A stretch of 64,000 nt of DNA from Stereum hirsutum FP-91666 SS1 (lineage: Eukaryota; Basidiomycota; Agaricomycetes; Russulales; Stereaceae). Where the stretch lies: contig NW_006763135.1 of assembly GCF_000264905.1 (NCBI RefSeq), forward strand, positions 2,632,466 through 2,696,465. Direction: 5' to 3'. The position numbers were made by a program, and so were the translations under genes. This document shows, piece after piece, positions 33,872-45,828 of the stretch (positions are counted from its first letter, which is position 1; each line of letters opens with the position of its first letter). The notes under the pieces are model-generated. The model made no database searches, was not told where the DNA came from, and saw nothing but the letters and a program-made list of their open reading frames with translations.

Positions 33872-35438
33872 ATGTTCTACGCTGCGACTCAAAACCGCTC
33901 GTTCCTAAGTTTGAGCCGTCGATGTCCTGTGGCCTTCCGGTCAAAGTTCAACCTTACTCGACCCTCAGGGCGACTGACCTGCAAAGCTTCACATACATCT
34001 TTGCTCTCGTCATATCAGCCATTTCCTCGTCTGGCGCACCCACGTTTACACTCGTCTTTGTCGATAAACGAAGAAACTTTGGACTCAATTCATGAGTCTG
34101 AAGAAGAAGGTTACGATTTCGGGTCGTATTCTGTCATTTTACCACCAGAACCCTTCGTGTTCGGTGTGGGCCACATCAGAGCACGATCCGTGCCGAGTCA
34201 TATATCGCTGCCGCCCTATGTGGCCTCTCTTCCATTGCCTCAGCGACGCGCGGGTGTAGATGAACGACCGTTTGATGGGGATCCCTATACCGGAGATGGA
34301 CGAATAGAATTGGGGAGCGAAGCAGAAAGTCGTCTACGGACAGCGGCTAAGCTCGCGAAGAAAACGCTCGAGTTCGCTGGCTCGCTTGTGAATGTAGGTT
34401 CGACTACATATAATCCTATCCTGGTCCCTTCTGATGACCATCTTTTCAACAGGTTGGAGTCACTACTGAGGCTATTGATAATTCCGTACATGACTTTATC
34501 GTGTCGAACGGTGCATACCCGTCTCCTCTCCTGTACTCCGGCTTCCCCAAAGCCTGCTGCACGAGTGTCAATAACGTTATTGTTCATGGGATTCCAGACG
34601 AGTACGATTGCATCCGCATGATCCGCAGCGTTGTTCCGAAGAGAAGTTGAAGTCTTGTATTCTAGCCGCCCGCTTGAAGATGGCGATATTGTGAACATCG
34701 ATATCACCGTCTACCTGAATGGCTATCATGGTGACACGTCGCGAACCTTCACAGTCGGAGAAGTCGTATGTATGGTTTCTATAGGTCATTACTTTGAGGA
34801 TATTGATTCATGTTCCTAGGATGAGCAGGGACGGAGTCTTATACGTGCTACAGAAGACGCACTCTCGGCCGGTATCAGTGCTTGTGGCCCAGGTCGTCCA
34901 TTCAAAGCTATTGGAAGTGCAATTCACAGTGTGGTCGCCGAAAAGCCGTACTCTATCTCGCTGGAATGGACCGGCCATGGAATTGGCTCTGTTTTCCATC
35001 GGCCCCCATGGGTTCTTCATCACAGTAGGCTTTTCTCCGATGACGTCTGATTCGTCTCACTTGCTGATCCACTCATTCCAGGGAACGACGAGCCCGGTAT
35101 TATGCAGCCCGGACATTGCTTTACGATTGAAGTGAGTGCGGCGTTCCTATTTTCAGGAGCCTTTAAGGTCTTATCCTGAATATCTCGTGTCTGTGCAGCC
35201 GTGTCTGATTCAAGGATCGAATCCGCGTGGTTGGATATTCCCAGATGGCTGGACAGCTTCCACAGAGGTATGTTCCCTTATATTTCGATTGCAAACTTCT
35301 GTTCGCATTCTTTCTACTCTTTGTTCACCATTCCTCATATACATATATTGCGTTCTTTCACAGAACTGTGCACGGAGCGCGCAGATGGAGCATATGGTCC
35401 TCATCACAGAAGACGGCGCCGATGTTCTTACTGGATGA
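33872..35438 (+). CDS. methionine aminopeptidase type 1, organellar
   Basis: Seven exons in phase, 389 aa: 33872-34393, 34453-34601, 34666-34765, 34820-35024, 35082-35131, 35199-35267, 35364-35438. It removes the initiator Met from nascent chains. Metal ligands of the M24A family are all visible: NIDITVY and HGDTSRTF (two Asp), GHGIG (His), HCFTIEP (Glu) and [10 protein letters not shown] (Glu). The substrate His lies in VHGIPDDRPL, which is assembled across an intron. The first 85 residues are rich in Arg, Ser and Leu without conserved motifs and look like a mitochondrial presequence. The cytosolic form's zinc fingers are absent. This matches the mitochondrial MAP1D type. Confidence 0.93.
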
Positions 35439-36065
35439 TGTCTCGAATCACGCACAACGACTCACGAACCTTTTAGAATGAAGAAGGTTTTTGGATCGGG
35501 TGTGAAAGGATATAATCTATGGATGAAACTCACGACAACATGAAATGCGTTAATCCCGAACGTACCAGCGCCAAGAGCAGTGGCGAAACTAGGCTCATGG
35601 ATGTAAAAGCAAAGCCTTTACGTTTCGTGGTCGTCTCCTATCTGCCAATTGTTCGAAGAGAACGCCTTCTGTCGTGGATCATCAGAAATCAGGTTCTGTG
35701 ATAGCCAACGGTAGTGTTTACCACTGGCCACGGTGTTGGCAAGTCACTTATAAGGTCCTCCGCTATGCGGCGTGGCGCGTGTGTGATTTATGGATCACGA
35801 GGCTGAGATTAATGTATATCTATCTTATGGATATCGAAAGCTGCCAAAACAAAATGACTTCTAGTTTATATTTTGCGGTATATTGAACGATGTCTTTTCT
35901 GGAACGACCGTCCTCAGGATGAATCGGCGTTACTCCTTGAAGTTGCAAATGTTTGCTGGAGCCGGGAAGTTGTCCTCGGTCTCTGCCGAGGATTTAGGTA
36001 ACTGGTGCCACGCTTACTGCTGCTCAGCCAGCGGAACTCGTCAACTTGAAGTTGACCTCGACTAA
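35439..36065. other. intergenic, nothing recognised
   Basis: About 0.63 kb between two + strand genes. No ORF, RNA gene or repeat is supported. Confidence 0.5.
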
Positions 36066-36590
36066 ATGTCGACGATGGGGAACGCAGACATCATCCCATT
36101 CTTTCCGTATCAACTATTCTTCCTCTACATTGAGCCCATATCTGCGTTGGCGGGGGCGTACTATGCCGCATATCGCCCCTCTGACTATTTACACGATCTG
36201 GTAGCATCCACGAACAAGATTGCGGCCTCCGGGACAACAACCAACATCCCAATCCTCATGACATTGTTCCAGCTCTCCAATCTTTACGTTCTATTTGCTC
36301 TCAACGAACATCTCGTCCTATCATCTACCACCTCTGTCAAAACATGGAAGCGCGTCCTGTTCTGCCTCCTGGTCGCCGATTTCGGACATTTAGCGACCAT
36401 GGCGCCAGCAGGTGCAGAAATATTCTGGAACGTTGCGTCTTGGAACGCGATGGCATGGGGCAGTGTGGGATTTGTATACCTGGGAGCCACCATGCGACTC
36501 TGCTTCCTGGCAGACATAGGGTTTAAGGGGGCTGAGGTACCCGTAGTTCGGCAAGAGAGTTCGTCCATCGACGCGAAGAAAGACCAATGA
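36066..36590 (+). CDS. DUF7704 family membrane protein
   Basis: A single exon of 174 aa. The N-terminal block FFPYQLFFLYIEPISALAGA with YYAAYRPSDYLHDL is the family's hallmark. Four hydrophobic helices are visible: residues of about 12-38, 65-85, 95-115 and 120-150 (VLFCLLVADFGHLATMAPAG and following). The C-terminus is polar and lysine-ending, likely cytosolic. The family is fungal, common in basidiomycetes, and has no known function. An intact ORF without introns is usual for the family. Confidence 0.83.
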   Translation: MSTMGNADIIPFFPYQLFFLYIEPISALAGAYYAAYRPSDYLHDLVASTNKIAASGTTTNIPILMTLFQLSNLYVLFALNEHLVLSSTTSVKTWKRVLFCLLVADFGHLATMAPAGAEIFWNVASWNAMAWGSVGFVYLGATMRLCFLADIGFKGAEVPVVRQESSSIDAKKDQ

Positions 36591-36657
36591 AGACACAAAC
36601 ACCGTTGTGCGGACAGTTGTACGTGTATCCCCCTTTTATTCAGTACCTTGGATGCGC

Positions 36658-36924
36658 CTAATCTTGTTGCAGTAATCTTTTGAAGGGAATCTGCTTGTAT
36701 TTTCGGTGAAGCGCTTCTTGAGCGGTAGCGACATCCTGCCTTGACATGGTTATGAAGTGACACTTTTGTTCCTTGATCTGGCGATGCATGTAGGCTGTGC
36801 TTCTCCTGATTCTCTCTGTGGATTGGATCCAGTGCGGTTCAGTTGGATTTGTTGATTTCGCGGAAGGGGTTGAGGCATGGTCGCTAACGCGTCGGAATGC
36901 TATTGAGGGTGCTGATTTGGACAT
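36658..36924 (-). CDS. small hypothetical ORF with TATA box
   Basis: An open frame of 88 codons starting with ATG (MSKSAPSIAFRRVSDHASTP) and ending KQIPFKRLLQQD. It is basic and rich in Gln, Lys and Ser, with a possible helix RQDVATAQEALHRKYKQI. A strong AT-rich TATA-like sequence lies 30-40 bases upstream (36954-36964). I cannot link it to any family. The spacing would leave almost no 5' UTR, so it could equally be chance. Confidence 0.35.
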   Translation of the reverse strand: MSKSAPSIAFRRVSDHASTPSAKSTNPTEPHWIQSTERIRRSTAYMHRQIKEQKCHFITMSRQDVATAQEALHRKYKQIPFKRLLQQD

Positions 36925-36953
36925 AACAATTTATGGAGAGAGTTGGAAGAGAT

Positions 36954-36964
36954 TATATTTATAT
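36954..36964 (-). promoter_or_regulatory. TATA-like box
   Basis: TATAAATATAA on the minus strand just upstream of the small ORF at 36658-36924. Confidence 0.4.
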
Positions 36965-36969
36965 CATTG

Positions 36970-37555
36970 GTACAGTCTTAGTTCTCTAGAGCTTGAATAG
37001 ACGCGTAACTGACTCGAGTGAACGGGCTACAGTCGATCTTGATACACCCCTCTCTGTCCAATCTCTGCTCAACAATGCGCCCACCTCTCGAATGCCCAGA
37101 CTGAGAGATAATCTCTCCCTCTATTGATGTGATACCCCTGGCACTGCTTCTTTCGACTCGTCTTGCTGTCCTTGAATCACGGATATCGACCGCGAGGAGC
37201 AGCTTATGCTTGTGATCCTCCAACAACAGCAAGCTAGGAGAAACTGGATGGTATCCTTGCACAGCGCATTGGCTCCGCTCTGGTCTAGGCTGTGTTCGTC
37301 TGTTTGACTGCTACTTGCTAATCAGGAAATACGACATCCTGACTTGATAGACGAAGTGGGATTGTTGCCGGATCCGAGAACGTGGGAAGGGACACACACC
37401 GGGTTTCAGCGTGGCGCCAGTCTTGCATCTCTCCGAATCAGTCAGTGAATTGTTGATCTACGGTTTGTCCACACCCGGAATGTAAGTTGGCCGAGAAGTT
37501 GCGATCGTTCACCGTTTGTTCACTGTGATACTTCACGGTGGTGCGTCTCCCGCCT
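36970..37555. other. intergenic, nothing recognised
   Basis: Upstream flank of the P450 gene. Short frames on both strands lack ATG context or family likeness. Confidence 0.5.
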
Positions 37556-37565
37556 CATATAAAGC
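37556..37565 (+). promoter_or_regulatory. TATA-like box of the P450 gene
   Basis: CATATAAAGC about 170 bases upstream of the P450 ATG, followed by a C/T-rich leader, a common arrangement for well-expressed basidiomycete genes. Confidence 0.5.
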
Positions 37566-37732
37566 GATGTCCGAGCACACGAACGCCCCGCCGGGCACCT
37601 CTTCCTCTTCTCTCCCTCCTCCTCCATACCGCCGTGTATTAGCGACCCCTCGTTTCCTTCCCGCCGCCCTCGACGACCCCTCCACCCTCCCGCCACTCTT
37701 TCAAGTCCCCCACGCGTCTTACTCTCGCCACC

Positions 37733-39762
37733 ATGTACTCCGCTGTTACCTTCCTCCTCAACCACATGGGCGCCGTCGCTCTCTCCCTCCTATCTATCTA
37801 CTTCGTGATTCACGCCGGATACCAACTCTTCTTCTCCCCGCTCAGCAACATTCCTGGCCCTCGGCTTGCGGCCATCTCCGACCTTTGGCTCACTACCCAC
37901 GTCCTCCGCCTCCAGCAATGCAAGATTATCCACCAACTTTTCGAAACTTACGGCCCCGTCGTGCGCATCGGACCTAACAAGGTCGTATTCAAGGACCTCA
38001 CCACCTCCAAGAGCGTCTACGCAGTCCACCGCTTTGACAAGAGCCCCTACTACAAGAGCCTTCTAACGTACGATTGTCGTTGTCTTCAACATCAAACAAT
38101 AATTCGCTGACATCATGATGATTTACAGGAATGATAACGACCATGCGTATGAATACTTTTATTGTCTGCCCATTCACTGTTTGTCTCACGAGTAATATTT
38201 CCTAGGATGACCACTTTACCTCACGGACCTCATGCCGCCCGCAAGAAGAGCTATGCTCCTCACTATACCCTTGGCAGTCTCTCAACTTTTCAACCCGACA
38301 TGCATCATTTCACCTTGCAGCTCATGGACGTACGTATTTTATTTTACTTATGTCAGGAGAATTCAGTAGCTAAGCTGTCTCACAGATCCTCAACGGGTTC
38401 CAGGGTTCAAAGTCCTTGGACTGCTTGGTTCTCTTCCGTCAGCTGATGGTGGATGTTATCTCTGTCTCTTCCTTTGGTCACCGGTACGGAGCCCTCAGTC
38501 GATGGGCGCCTGATGCCCAAGACCCCCTCTCTGTTGCTATCGGCGACTTTCCTAAGCGCGGCATTTTGGTTAGTCTCAGACTTAACCTTGCTCCCACTCC
38601 CTCTCTAACGTCGTTCAACAGCGCAGCGCGGTCCCCACGTGGGCTTGGAACCTAGTTTGCCGCATTCCCAACGAGCGTTGGCGTTTGTTGTGCGACTCGG
38701 ATAAGATCATGGCTCAGGTCTGTATCTTGTTCACTGTTCATCACTTTACTGCAAGTCTGACACCTAGCTCGTAGTTTGTCAGCGCTAGAGTGTACGAGAC
38801 CAGTCAGCAGATGACCGCCGGGAAGCTCGAGCCTTCTGAGCAGATCACGTTGGCCCAGCGTCTCCTCCAATTTCGCCAGCCAGCTACCGGTGAGGTCATG
38901 TCTAACCAGGACGCCATCTCTGAGCACATGGGTCACATGTTCGTTCATTATTTGTCTCTCTCTCGAAGGTGACTGAGGATCTGACTGTTTTACTTTATCT
39001 TGCACAGGATTGCTGGATCTGACACTACTTCGACAACCTTGTCATACCTATGCTGGGAGCTTACTCGCCGTCCCGACATCGTCAAGAGGCTCCAGGCAGA
39101 GATCGACGTGGTCATGCCGGATGGGACGGTGCTTCCGGACTTCACTGCGCTGCAAAGCTTGCCCTATCTCCACGGGTTTATCCAAGAAGGTCAGCCTCTA
39201 TAGCATGTCACTAAATCGGTTCCAAATCTGACGATGCCCATGTAGGGCTCCGCGTATACGGTGCTGCTCCTAGTCTCCTCGAGCGTGTTGTACCTTCCTC
39301 GACATCCAAGAACAGCGTCTTCTCCGAGGCATACGACTTGATGGGCTTCGCCCTACCTCCTGGAACGGTCGTCGGTACTCAAGGCTGGTCGATGAATCGT
39401 GATCCAGCTGTCTTCCCGTCGCCCGAGACCTTCCTTCCCGAGCGTTGGTTAAACGAGTGCTCCAGCCCCGAGCAGATCAACATGATGAACCAGTACCTGA
39501 TGCCCTTCGGAACTGGTGCTCGTATCTGTGGCGGTCGCAACCTCGCTCAGATCATGATGAGGTTCGTTATGGTGGCTATGGTTCGCAATTTTACCATCAC
39601 CGCCCCTCTCGAGACGAACGAGAAGAGCATGGAGATGAAGGATAGCTTCGTACGTCGTATCTCCTCTTACGAAATACGGACAGTATACTGACATTCTCTG
39701 TCCCTCAGGTTATCTTCCCTGCCTCAATGAACTGCAAGCTTGTCTTCAACCCCCGCGATTAA
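37733..39762 (+). CDS. cytochrome P450 monooxygenase
   Basis: Nine exons in phase, 519 aa: 37733-38067, 38129-38146, 38206-38329, 38386-38568, 38622-38717, 38775-38938, 39008-39189, 39246-39649, 39709-39762. Microsomal enzyme with an N-terminal membrane helix ([20 protein letters not shown]) and the hinge [14 protein letters not shown]. The oxygen-activation helix is [11 protein letters not shown] near residue 308, the ExxR motif lies in IQEGLRVYG, the meander is FLPERWLN, and the heme loop is [16 protein letters not shown] with the iron ligand Cys462. All essential motifs are intact. It resembles fungal CYP families near the benzoate hydroxylase/trichothecene type in its GPRL hinge, but the substrate is unknown. 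One exon is only 18 nt. Confidence 0.92.
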
Positions 39763-40477
39763 TTCTCTCGGATCGAATATTGTTCGCTACCAAAATTGCA
39801 GCTTCTCTGGCTTTCTCGAATCCCCGTCGCTTTCCTCTTGCACTTCTGCGTCTGCCTCTTTGCATGTTTTGACGAACCAATTCTTGCCCGATGAACTCCT
39901 CGTACAACCATCCCTGTGTCCTCGTCCTCGTCTGCGCTACGTTACGCTCTTCTAATCTTCGCGATGCCGCTGCCCGTTGCCCTGCCTTCGCAGAGCCACA
40001 AAAACATATACCTTATCATCACTCTTTTTTGCTCCTCCGTGAGCAACGTGGTACCTTTTAATCTTGCTATTGGCGCGCTACCCTTTGGCTGGAATGGATT
40101 CGGACACCCCCGCTTTACTGTACAAATCGAATAATACTTTCGTGGCTGGTCATCTCGGACATCGCAGTGTACTCCGTGTCCTTGTGAGACGATATATGGT
40201 GACTTCTTGGATGAGACGCGCCCTGCATGTATGACTATTCGATTATATTGTACTTTTACTTAAACACTATGGTCTGTAAACGAAGTAGACTGTTTCAAGA
40301 TTATCGTTTGACGACTGAAGGGATAATAGGAATTGATGTCCAAGATCGGGTGTATGCAAAACAAAATAGGCACTAATATCCAAGATAGAGTGAGTATTAT
40401 GCAGAGCAAAGATAGCTTATGGCAGAGCAAACGACGGGAAAACAAGATGAATGCGGAAGAATAAATCGGATGTTCGC
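39763..40477. other. intergenic, convergent 3' ends
   Basis: C/T-rich 3' flank of the P450 gene followed by the 3' flank of the next minus-strand gene. Nothing else was recognised. Confidence 0.5.
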
Positions 40478-42096
40478 TCAGCTGTCGATACGTCCCCATC
40501 CCGCATGGTATCGCACCCAGTCCCTAAGGTGTTTCCGTCTACAGTGATCTTCTAGAGATTTCGGCGGGGTACTGTGGGCGAAGAAAACTGGGTCCTGACG
40601 TTCTCTGAAGTAGCGCACGAGTGCCACCGGGGACCTTCAATGTCAGAAGTGAAAACGCTACGATTCACCAATATTGATATACTCACGCGCAGAGGAGGCA
40701 CACAACTGTTGGTTGACCGTCTTTATTCAAGTCCATGATCGAATGGGTAAAGAACGTGCCGATGAGACCGGAGGACATCGACTCGGAGTCCGTGGAGAAA
40801 CCCTCCGATGAGACGGTTTCAGGTGTCAAGAGGGCCTTGATATCCTCTCCAAATGGTCTCGAACAGCGGTAGGAGGTGAAGTCGATGACAACCGGACTGA
40901 TAGGTGTGACGGGTGATGCTGTCGTGGCGGGCGAGGTTGATCGTTCCGGGCTGTCACGTTCGTGTCCGTTAGATTCGGGTGACGGCGGTGGGCTTGACAG
41001 TCTATCAGACGGAGCGACATTCGCGGTAGTTATGAGGTCGGTGGATGGCCCGTCGACAAGAGGTGCACTGGTTTCGGGAGTTGGACGAGGTGGCAAGGTG
41101 GGTAGTAGTGGTTCGGGTGGCGGTGGCGGCGACCTGGGTGGCATCGTGGGCGGCAACGATGGAGGCAGGATTTGCTCTTGAACATCATGGGCGTTAATTG
41201 GCGTGTCGATGTCTTCCATAGGGGATGCATATTCATTGTTTTCAAAATTTATTTGCAAATGATTCTGCTTTCGACAGTGTGTTCAACGATTGGTACTAAG
41301 ACGATGACCAGTCAGGAAGCTTACCTGCTCAATGGAGTAATCGAGTGTTGGCAGATTACTATGGCTATAACTGTCTAAATCCATCCACTCAGGATAGAAA
41401 AGGTCCTGTGATAGTATAGTGTAAATACCGTGAAGACAGCTGTTTCGAAGTCCAGGTACAATTTTGGTGCAGACTGACCTCAGATAGATTTAGAGGAGCA
41501 GAATTCGTGTCCGGAGGACCATATTGACCATCTATACATTGCATGTTCGGTGAATACGAGATGTCACAGAGAGAAGAAAGTTTACAGCATGACATACCAA
41601 GAAACGTCGCCAAATCCTCCGTTTCTGATTCAATCCCCAGTCCAGCATGGCTCAGACCCTGGCTGTCCAAGCTCATCTCGCTCAGACTTTGACCGTCAAA
41701 GCTCGTCTCGCTCAGGGTCGCACTCGCACTCGCACCACTCAGACTCCCTTCCGAATTATCATAACTTGAACTAACTGCGTTATGCCTAGATTCCTGAACC
41801 CTCATCGTCCCGAGTTCCACGGCCATCCTCGCATAATTCGCCTGCAAAGCCGCATTCTCGTCCATCAGCTGCTTTATACGCCGCTCGTGCTCTTGTAATT
41901 TTGCCGCGATATCGACCGGTCCTGACGCCATTGGATTATGATTGACATTGAAGTGTGCGTTCGTTTGGTTAGAGTATTGAAAACTGGGAGCATGGTTACC
42001 ACTGCAGTGCGTATTGGTGGCGTTCTGTGCGCTGACGGGATTGGCGAGGAAGTTGTTGGTGAACGGCTCCATCAGCATGTTGTTGCCAGGGAACAT
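40478..42096 (-). CDS. orphan protein with coiled coil and C-terminal Cys2/His2 pattern
   Basis: Five exons in phase (42096-41598, 41531-41479, 41405-41325, 41264-40687, 40634-40478) encode 455 aa. After an Asn-rich N-terminus (MFPGNNMLMEPFTNNF) comes a short coiled coil (KLQEHERRIKQLMDENAALQ). Ser-rich repeats (SETSFDGQSLSEMSLDSQGL) follow, then a Pro-rich stretch. The last 60 residues look folded: TVVCLLCASPVALVRYFRER, then SLEDHCRRKHLRDWVRYHAG. The spacing Cys-x2-Cys, about 31 residues, His-x4-His is zinc-finger-like, in the loose manner of BED or C2H2 fingers, and is only complete once the last intron is removed. It is possibly a DNA-binding or regulatory protein, but the family is not recognised. 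Confidence 0.72.
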
Positions 42097-42725
42097 GCTT
42101 GCAGGACGTAAGAGGACCGGTGTCAAATGGATATAAAAAGATGCTACTATAGACTCGGAGGTAGTTGTGAGTAAGAGGATCGAAAAGGTATGGGCAAGCG
42201 ACTATGTAGTCACCCTAGAACAGTGCTAGGCGCTGTCTCAGGCTCGCGACGAACGAAGTCGGTTTCACAAGATTGAAGAAAAGCAGAATAACTCCCGCAC
42301 TGCGGGATTCTCCTCTGTGAAGAGCTGTAAGTTGTGTGTGTACAGAAGCAAGAGTAGTCTGCACGCACCGCGACGGTGAACTGAGATGTACGGTGAACTT
42401 CAAGTTGCGGTGAACTTTACCGTGGCTCCGCCCGTGCCTCGGAGCATGCCGCACCAGTGCCATTGGACGCGAAACCTCCGGCCAAACTCCGCGAAGCGGA
42501 CAACAGGTCGAATGAAACCAAAGGTTGACGTGTTCAGGCGTACAGTAACAAGTGGTGAATAAATACGGTAGTGCATGATACAAAGGACATAACAATGCTG
42601 AGATAATTCAAGTCATGCTCCGAAGGTCAAAAGTAATGGGAGCGAAGATGCTGGAAAGTTATAGGAATGAATACAAAGGGAGAAGATAGTGCGATCCGGA
42701 TACATGAAGAGAGTAGCAAATATAA
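42097..42725. other. intergenic, nothing recognised
   Basis: About 0.63 kb between two minus-strand genes. No credible coding region or repeat. Confidence 0.5.
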
Positions 42726-43476
42726 CTACGAAGAGATGACACGGGTGTGAGTGACATACCCCTCGGTCGTCCTATCATGTGATGGCCCATGACTCCCACC
42801 ACCGCGCGACCCCGACATAGTAAGCATGTTCGCGTTCACCTCCACAACTGGCACGTATCCCAAGAACCTCCCAGTGTGTCTTCTCTCGCTGTCATCATAC
42901 GATGGAACGCATTCTCCGGCTCCATACGGTGGAGGAGGTGGGTAGTTTGACTCGCTGATGCGGTTGACTGGGCTACGCTCATTTCGCTCTCGGGTTCTGC
43001 ATTCGTCCCATAGTGTGGCACCGATAGGATCGCGATGGAGCTCTCGTGCAAGCTGGTCGATGTCCATGGTGGGTCCGTTGGATTCATTGGCTGTGTGTTG
43101 TTGTTGACGACGATGATACTGATCGTAGAGGGCGTGTGTTATCGAGTAGATTACGACGAGTGCGATTAGGCCACCGATGACGGCGAAGGCGATGATAGGG
43201 CCATACTGATTGCCTGCTCGGGGATGGATGGTGGGATGCCGCAGGACAGAACGAGGGAATATGGAGAGTGTGGAAAGAACGGTTGGTGTCGATGAAGTGG
43301 TATTGGCTGAGGAGAGGGACGAATCACTGGATGTGTCGCTTTGAAAAGTGTCCAATGGCAGGGATGCGGCATATCTGTAGCACGGTATAAATACAGGTGG
43401 CCGTTTATAAACCGGACATGACGTACCGTGTAAAGGCTAATACCAAGGCTAATTTGGGTGCGGAAAACCGACGCAT
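42726..43476 (-). CDS. single-pass type I membrane protein with PPxY motif
   Basis: Two exons in phase (43476-43427 and 43374-42726) encode 232 aa. The first exon supplies a signal peptide (MRRFSAPKLALVLAFTRYAA). A Ser/Thr-rich outer segment of about 45 residues, a likely O-mannosylated stalk, precedes the transmembrane helix PIIAFAVIGGLIALVVIYSI. The cytosolic tail has NYPPPPPYGAGECVPSYDD, containing PPxY, and a Gly/Ser-rich end. This is the layout of small fungal membrane adaptors and sensors (stalk, helix, PY-motif tail). Without the first exon the frame lacks an ATG. The function is unknown; recruitment of an Rsp5-type ubiquitin ligase is inferred from the motif. Confidence 0.74.
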
Positions 43477-44322
43477 TGTGGACGTTTAGATAGGGAGTGC
43501 CGGGGAAGTTGATGCTGTCTTGATAGTACTAATGGCGTACGGCAGGGTTGAGGGAGGAAAGAGATCGCTTTCTACCGTACTCCATAGGGAGGAACATATA
43601 CTAGCATTGATCGCGGACGTATCAGACTTTCTATCCTGTTCTGTCATGTTGTATATGTCACAACGAGGGAGAAAATTGCAAGACAAGTCGTCGAAGAGAT
43701 GTTGCCGAGTAGGTCTCAGTGTGGCGCTACCCGAGACAATTCAGGGATCGAGAAAGCGAAAACAGAGACCGCATGACTTAGACTCTTCCACAAGCATTGA
43801 GACGAGCTGCTAAAGAGCATCAAGGTTCAAGAATAACCTGAAAGTGTGAACAGCGGGAAGCATAGTATCCGAGAGCTGCGAAACCTCGTGAAATTCGGCA
43901 TTGGTGAAGGCGCCGGCCAGTATAATGGAAGTTAAGATCAGACAGGCCGGTCATGAAAAGAGTCTGCGACACTAACTTTCGAGGCGCGCAAGTCTGTGAT
44001 GGGGATGGATATATAGTGTACGGGCTTAGCAAGCGGCCGTTAGAGGTGATGGCGGTTTGTACGAGCGCGAGGGCCACAAATGGAGCTTACTCAAGGATTA
44101 TGCAGCGAGGCCGAAAGGGGAAATAAGGTCGCATGAGGCGCGCGAGGTGGTCCGAATTCGGGGCTGGACGGAGACAAGGCCGATGGCGCAGGCGGCTGAG
44201 ATGTTTTGCGAACGGCCGTGTGGAACGGCGATGGACTCATCATCATTTGACCTGCTTATTTATCTCGCTCGTCCATACCCCCCATAATCACCCCCTCCAT
44301 TTCTCCCACATCCTCAACCATC
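43477..44322. promoter_or_regulatory. divergent promoter region
   Basis: About 0.85 kb between the membrane protein (-) and GTP cyclohydrolase II (+). A TTATTTAT sequence at about 44258 lies 60-65 bases before the RIB1 ATG and may be a TATA element, followed by a C/T-rich leader. Confidence 0.4.
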
Positions 44323-45828
44323 ATGCCGTCCCACGACCACTTCGCCGCTCACAATGGCTGCTCGTGCGCAGACCACGACGGCAGCGCGCTCGAGCAGGAT
44401 CTCGCCCTACTCGATGTGCTCAGCGGACCTGCATTGCCGACCGTCAAGCATCGACTCTCGAGACGAGATGCCGTCCTAGACCCTTTACTGTTGGCCGCTG
44501 CTGCAATGTCTGGTCCACACATCACTCGCAATCACTACCACCACGATTTCTTCCCCGGCGTCGCACTTCCTACGACCAAAGGTTCGTACGACTGGACCAA
44601 GTGGGTGGGTGAGGATGCGAGTGCTCGGGATGATATCAAGAAGTCGACGTATCGAAGTCGGCAGGCTCCTCGCAGAGTTCGCCTTCAAGCAGAGGGAAAG
44701 GAGACCGACCGTTCGGAAGCTCGGTCGCAGACCGGCGAAGCCATTTCATCGCCCACATCTATCCCTCCTTCGAAAGAGACAATTCATTCATCTCCTCATC
44801 CCACATCTACCACACAACCACTCTTATCCTCACCATCCATCTCCGATCCTTCGAATGGTGTGCGGGTGAAATGTATGGCTCGAACCCGCATACCTACGCC
44901 ACACGGTCTTGCCTTCCTCCATCTCTACCACAACAACGTCGACTCGAAGGAACATTTAGCCATCGTCGTCGACCCAGCTCAACTATCTGATGATGGTGCC
45001 TCTTCATCAGCCACACAGCCCATCCGTAGCGCTTCGCTGGATGCTGTATGGAGTGACACAGAAACCGACATGGATCGCATCACTCGCGGCGCTTACGTTG
45101 GCCGACTCTCTGCCACTTCCCAAAACGTTTCATCCCCTCTGAGCAAAAGCAATTACACCCCTCATCCCACTTCGGACCGTATTCCAGCACCCTTAGTTCG
45201 AATTCACTCGGAGTGTTTTACCGGAGAGACCATTGGTAGCATGCGCTGCGATTGTGGCGAACAGCTCGATGAGGCTATACGCCTGATGTCGCAGCCAGTT
45301 CTCCTGCCACCAGCAGTCCCTCACGGCCACAGAGAAACCATCCCTGGACGCGGAGTTGTCGTGTATATGAGACAGGAGGGGCGTGGCATTGGACTTTTGT
45401 CGAAGATTCGGGCGTATAACCTGCAGGACCTCGGACACGACACCGTCGCTGCGAACTTGATGTTGGGCCATGGAGCTGACGAGCGTCGGTACGACGTCGC
45501 TATCGCGATTTTGCGGGACTTGGGTTTGGGCTCGGAGGCGGGTGAGGGTGTGAAGTTGTTGACGAACAATCCGGACAAGGTCCATGCGATGGAGAAGGAG
45601 GGTTTGAAGATCGTTGAGAGGGTGCCGATGGTTCCGCGAAGCTGGAGGAAGAAGGAACGGTTGGCGGCACCTCATGTCGTCGGTTTGGACGGAGAGGCTG
45701 ACGATGATGAGGTGGAAAGGATTCCCGGTGCGACTATGGTGGGAGGACATGCGGTTCATGGAGATGATCTCGAAAAGTACCTACGGACGAAGGTATTGCG
45801 GATGGGCCACATGCTCCCTTTGCATTAA
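44323..45828 (+). CDS. RIB1: GTP cyclohydrolase II
   Basis: A single exon of 501 aa. It converts GTP to 2,5-diamino-6-ribosylamino-pyrimidinone 5'-phosphate, formate and pyrophosphate, the first step of riboflavin synthesis. The catalytic zinc site is Cys298-x10-Cys309-x-Cys311 in [20 protein letters not shown]. It is followed by [33 protein letters not shown] and [20 protein letters not shown], the guanine and phosphate contacts of RibA/Rib1. The N-terminal 170 residues are a variable Ser/Pro-rich extension, usual in fungi. No DHBP synthase domain is fused to it. The lack of introns is notable in this intron-rich window. Confidence 0.95.
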   Translation: MPSHDHFAAHNGCSCADHDGSALEQDLALLDVLSGPALPTVKHRLSRRDAVLDPLLLAAAAMSGPHITRNHYHHDFFPGVALPTTKGSYDWTKWVGEDASARDDIKKSTYRSRQAPRRVRLQAEGKETDRSEARSQTGEAISSPTSIPPSKETIHSSPHPTSTTQPLLSSPSISDPSNGVRVKCMARTRIPTPHGLAFLHLYHNNVDSKEHLAIVVDPAQLSDDGASSSATQPIRSASLDAVWSDTETDMDRITRGAYVGRLSATSQNVSSPLSKSNYTPHPTSDRIPAPLVRIHSECFTGETIGSMRCDCGEQLDEAIRLMSQPVLLPPAVPHGHRETIPGRGVVVYMRQEGRGIGLLSKIRAYNLQDLGHDTVAANLMLGHGADERRYDVAIAILRDLGLGSEAGEGVKLLTNNPDKVHAMEKEGLKIVERVPMVPRSWRKKERLAAPHVVGLDGEADDDEVERIPGATMVGGHAVHGDDLEKYLRTKVLRMGHMLPLH

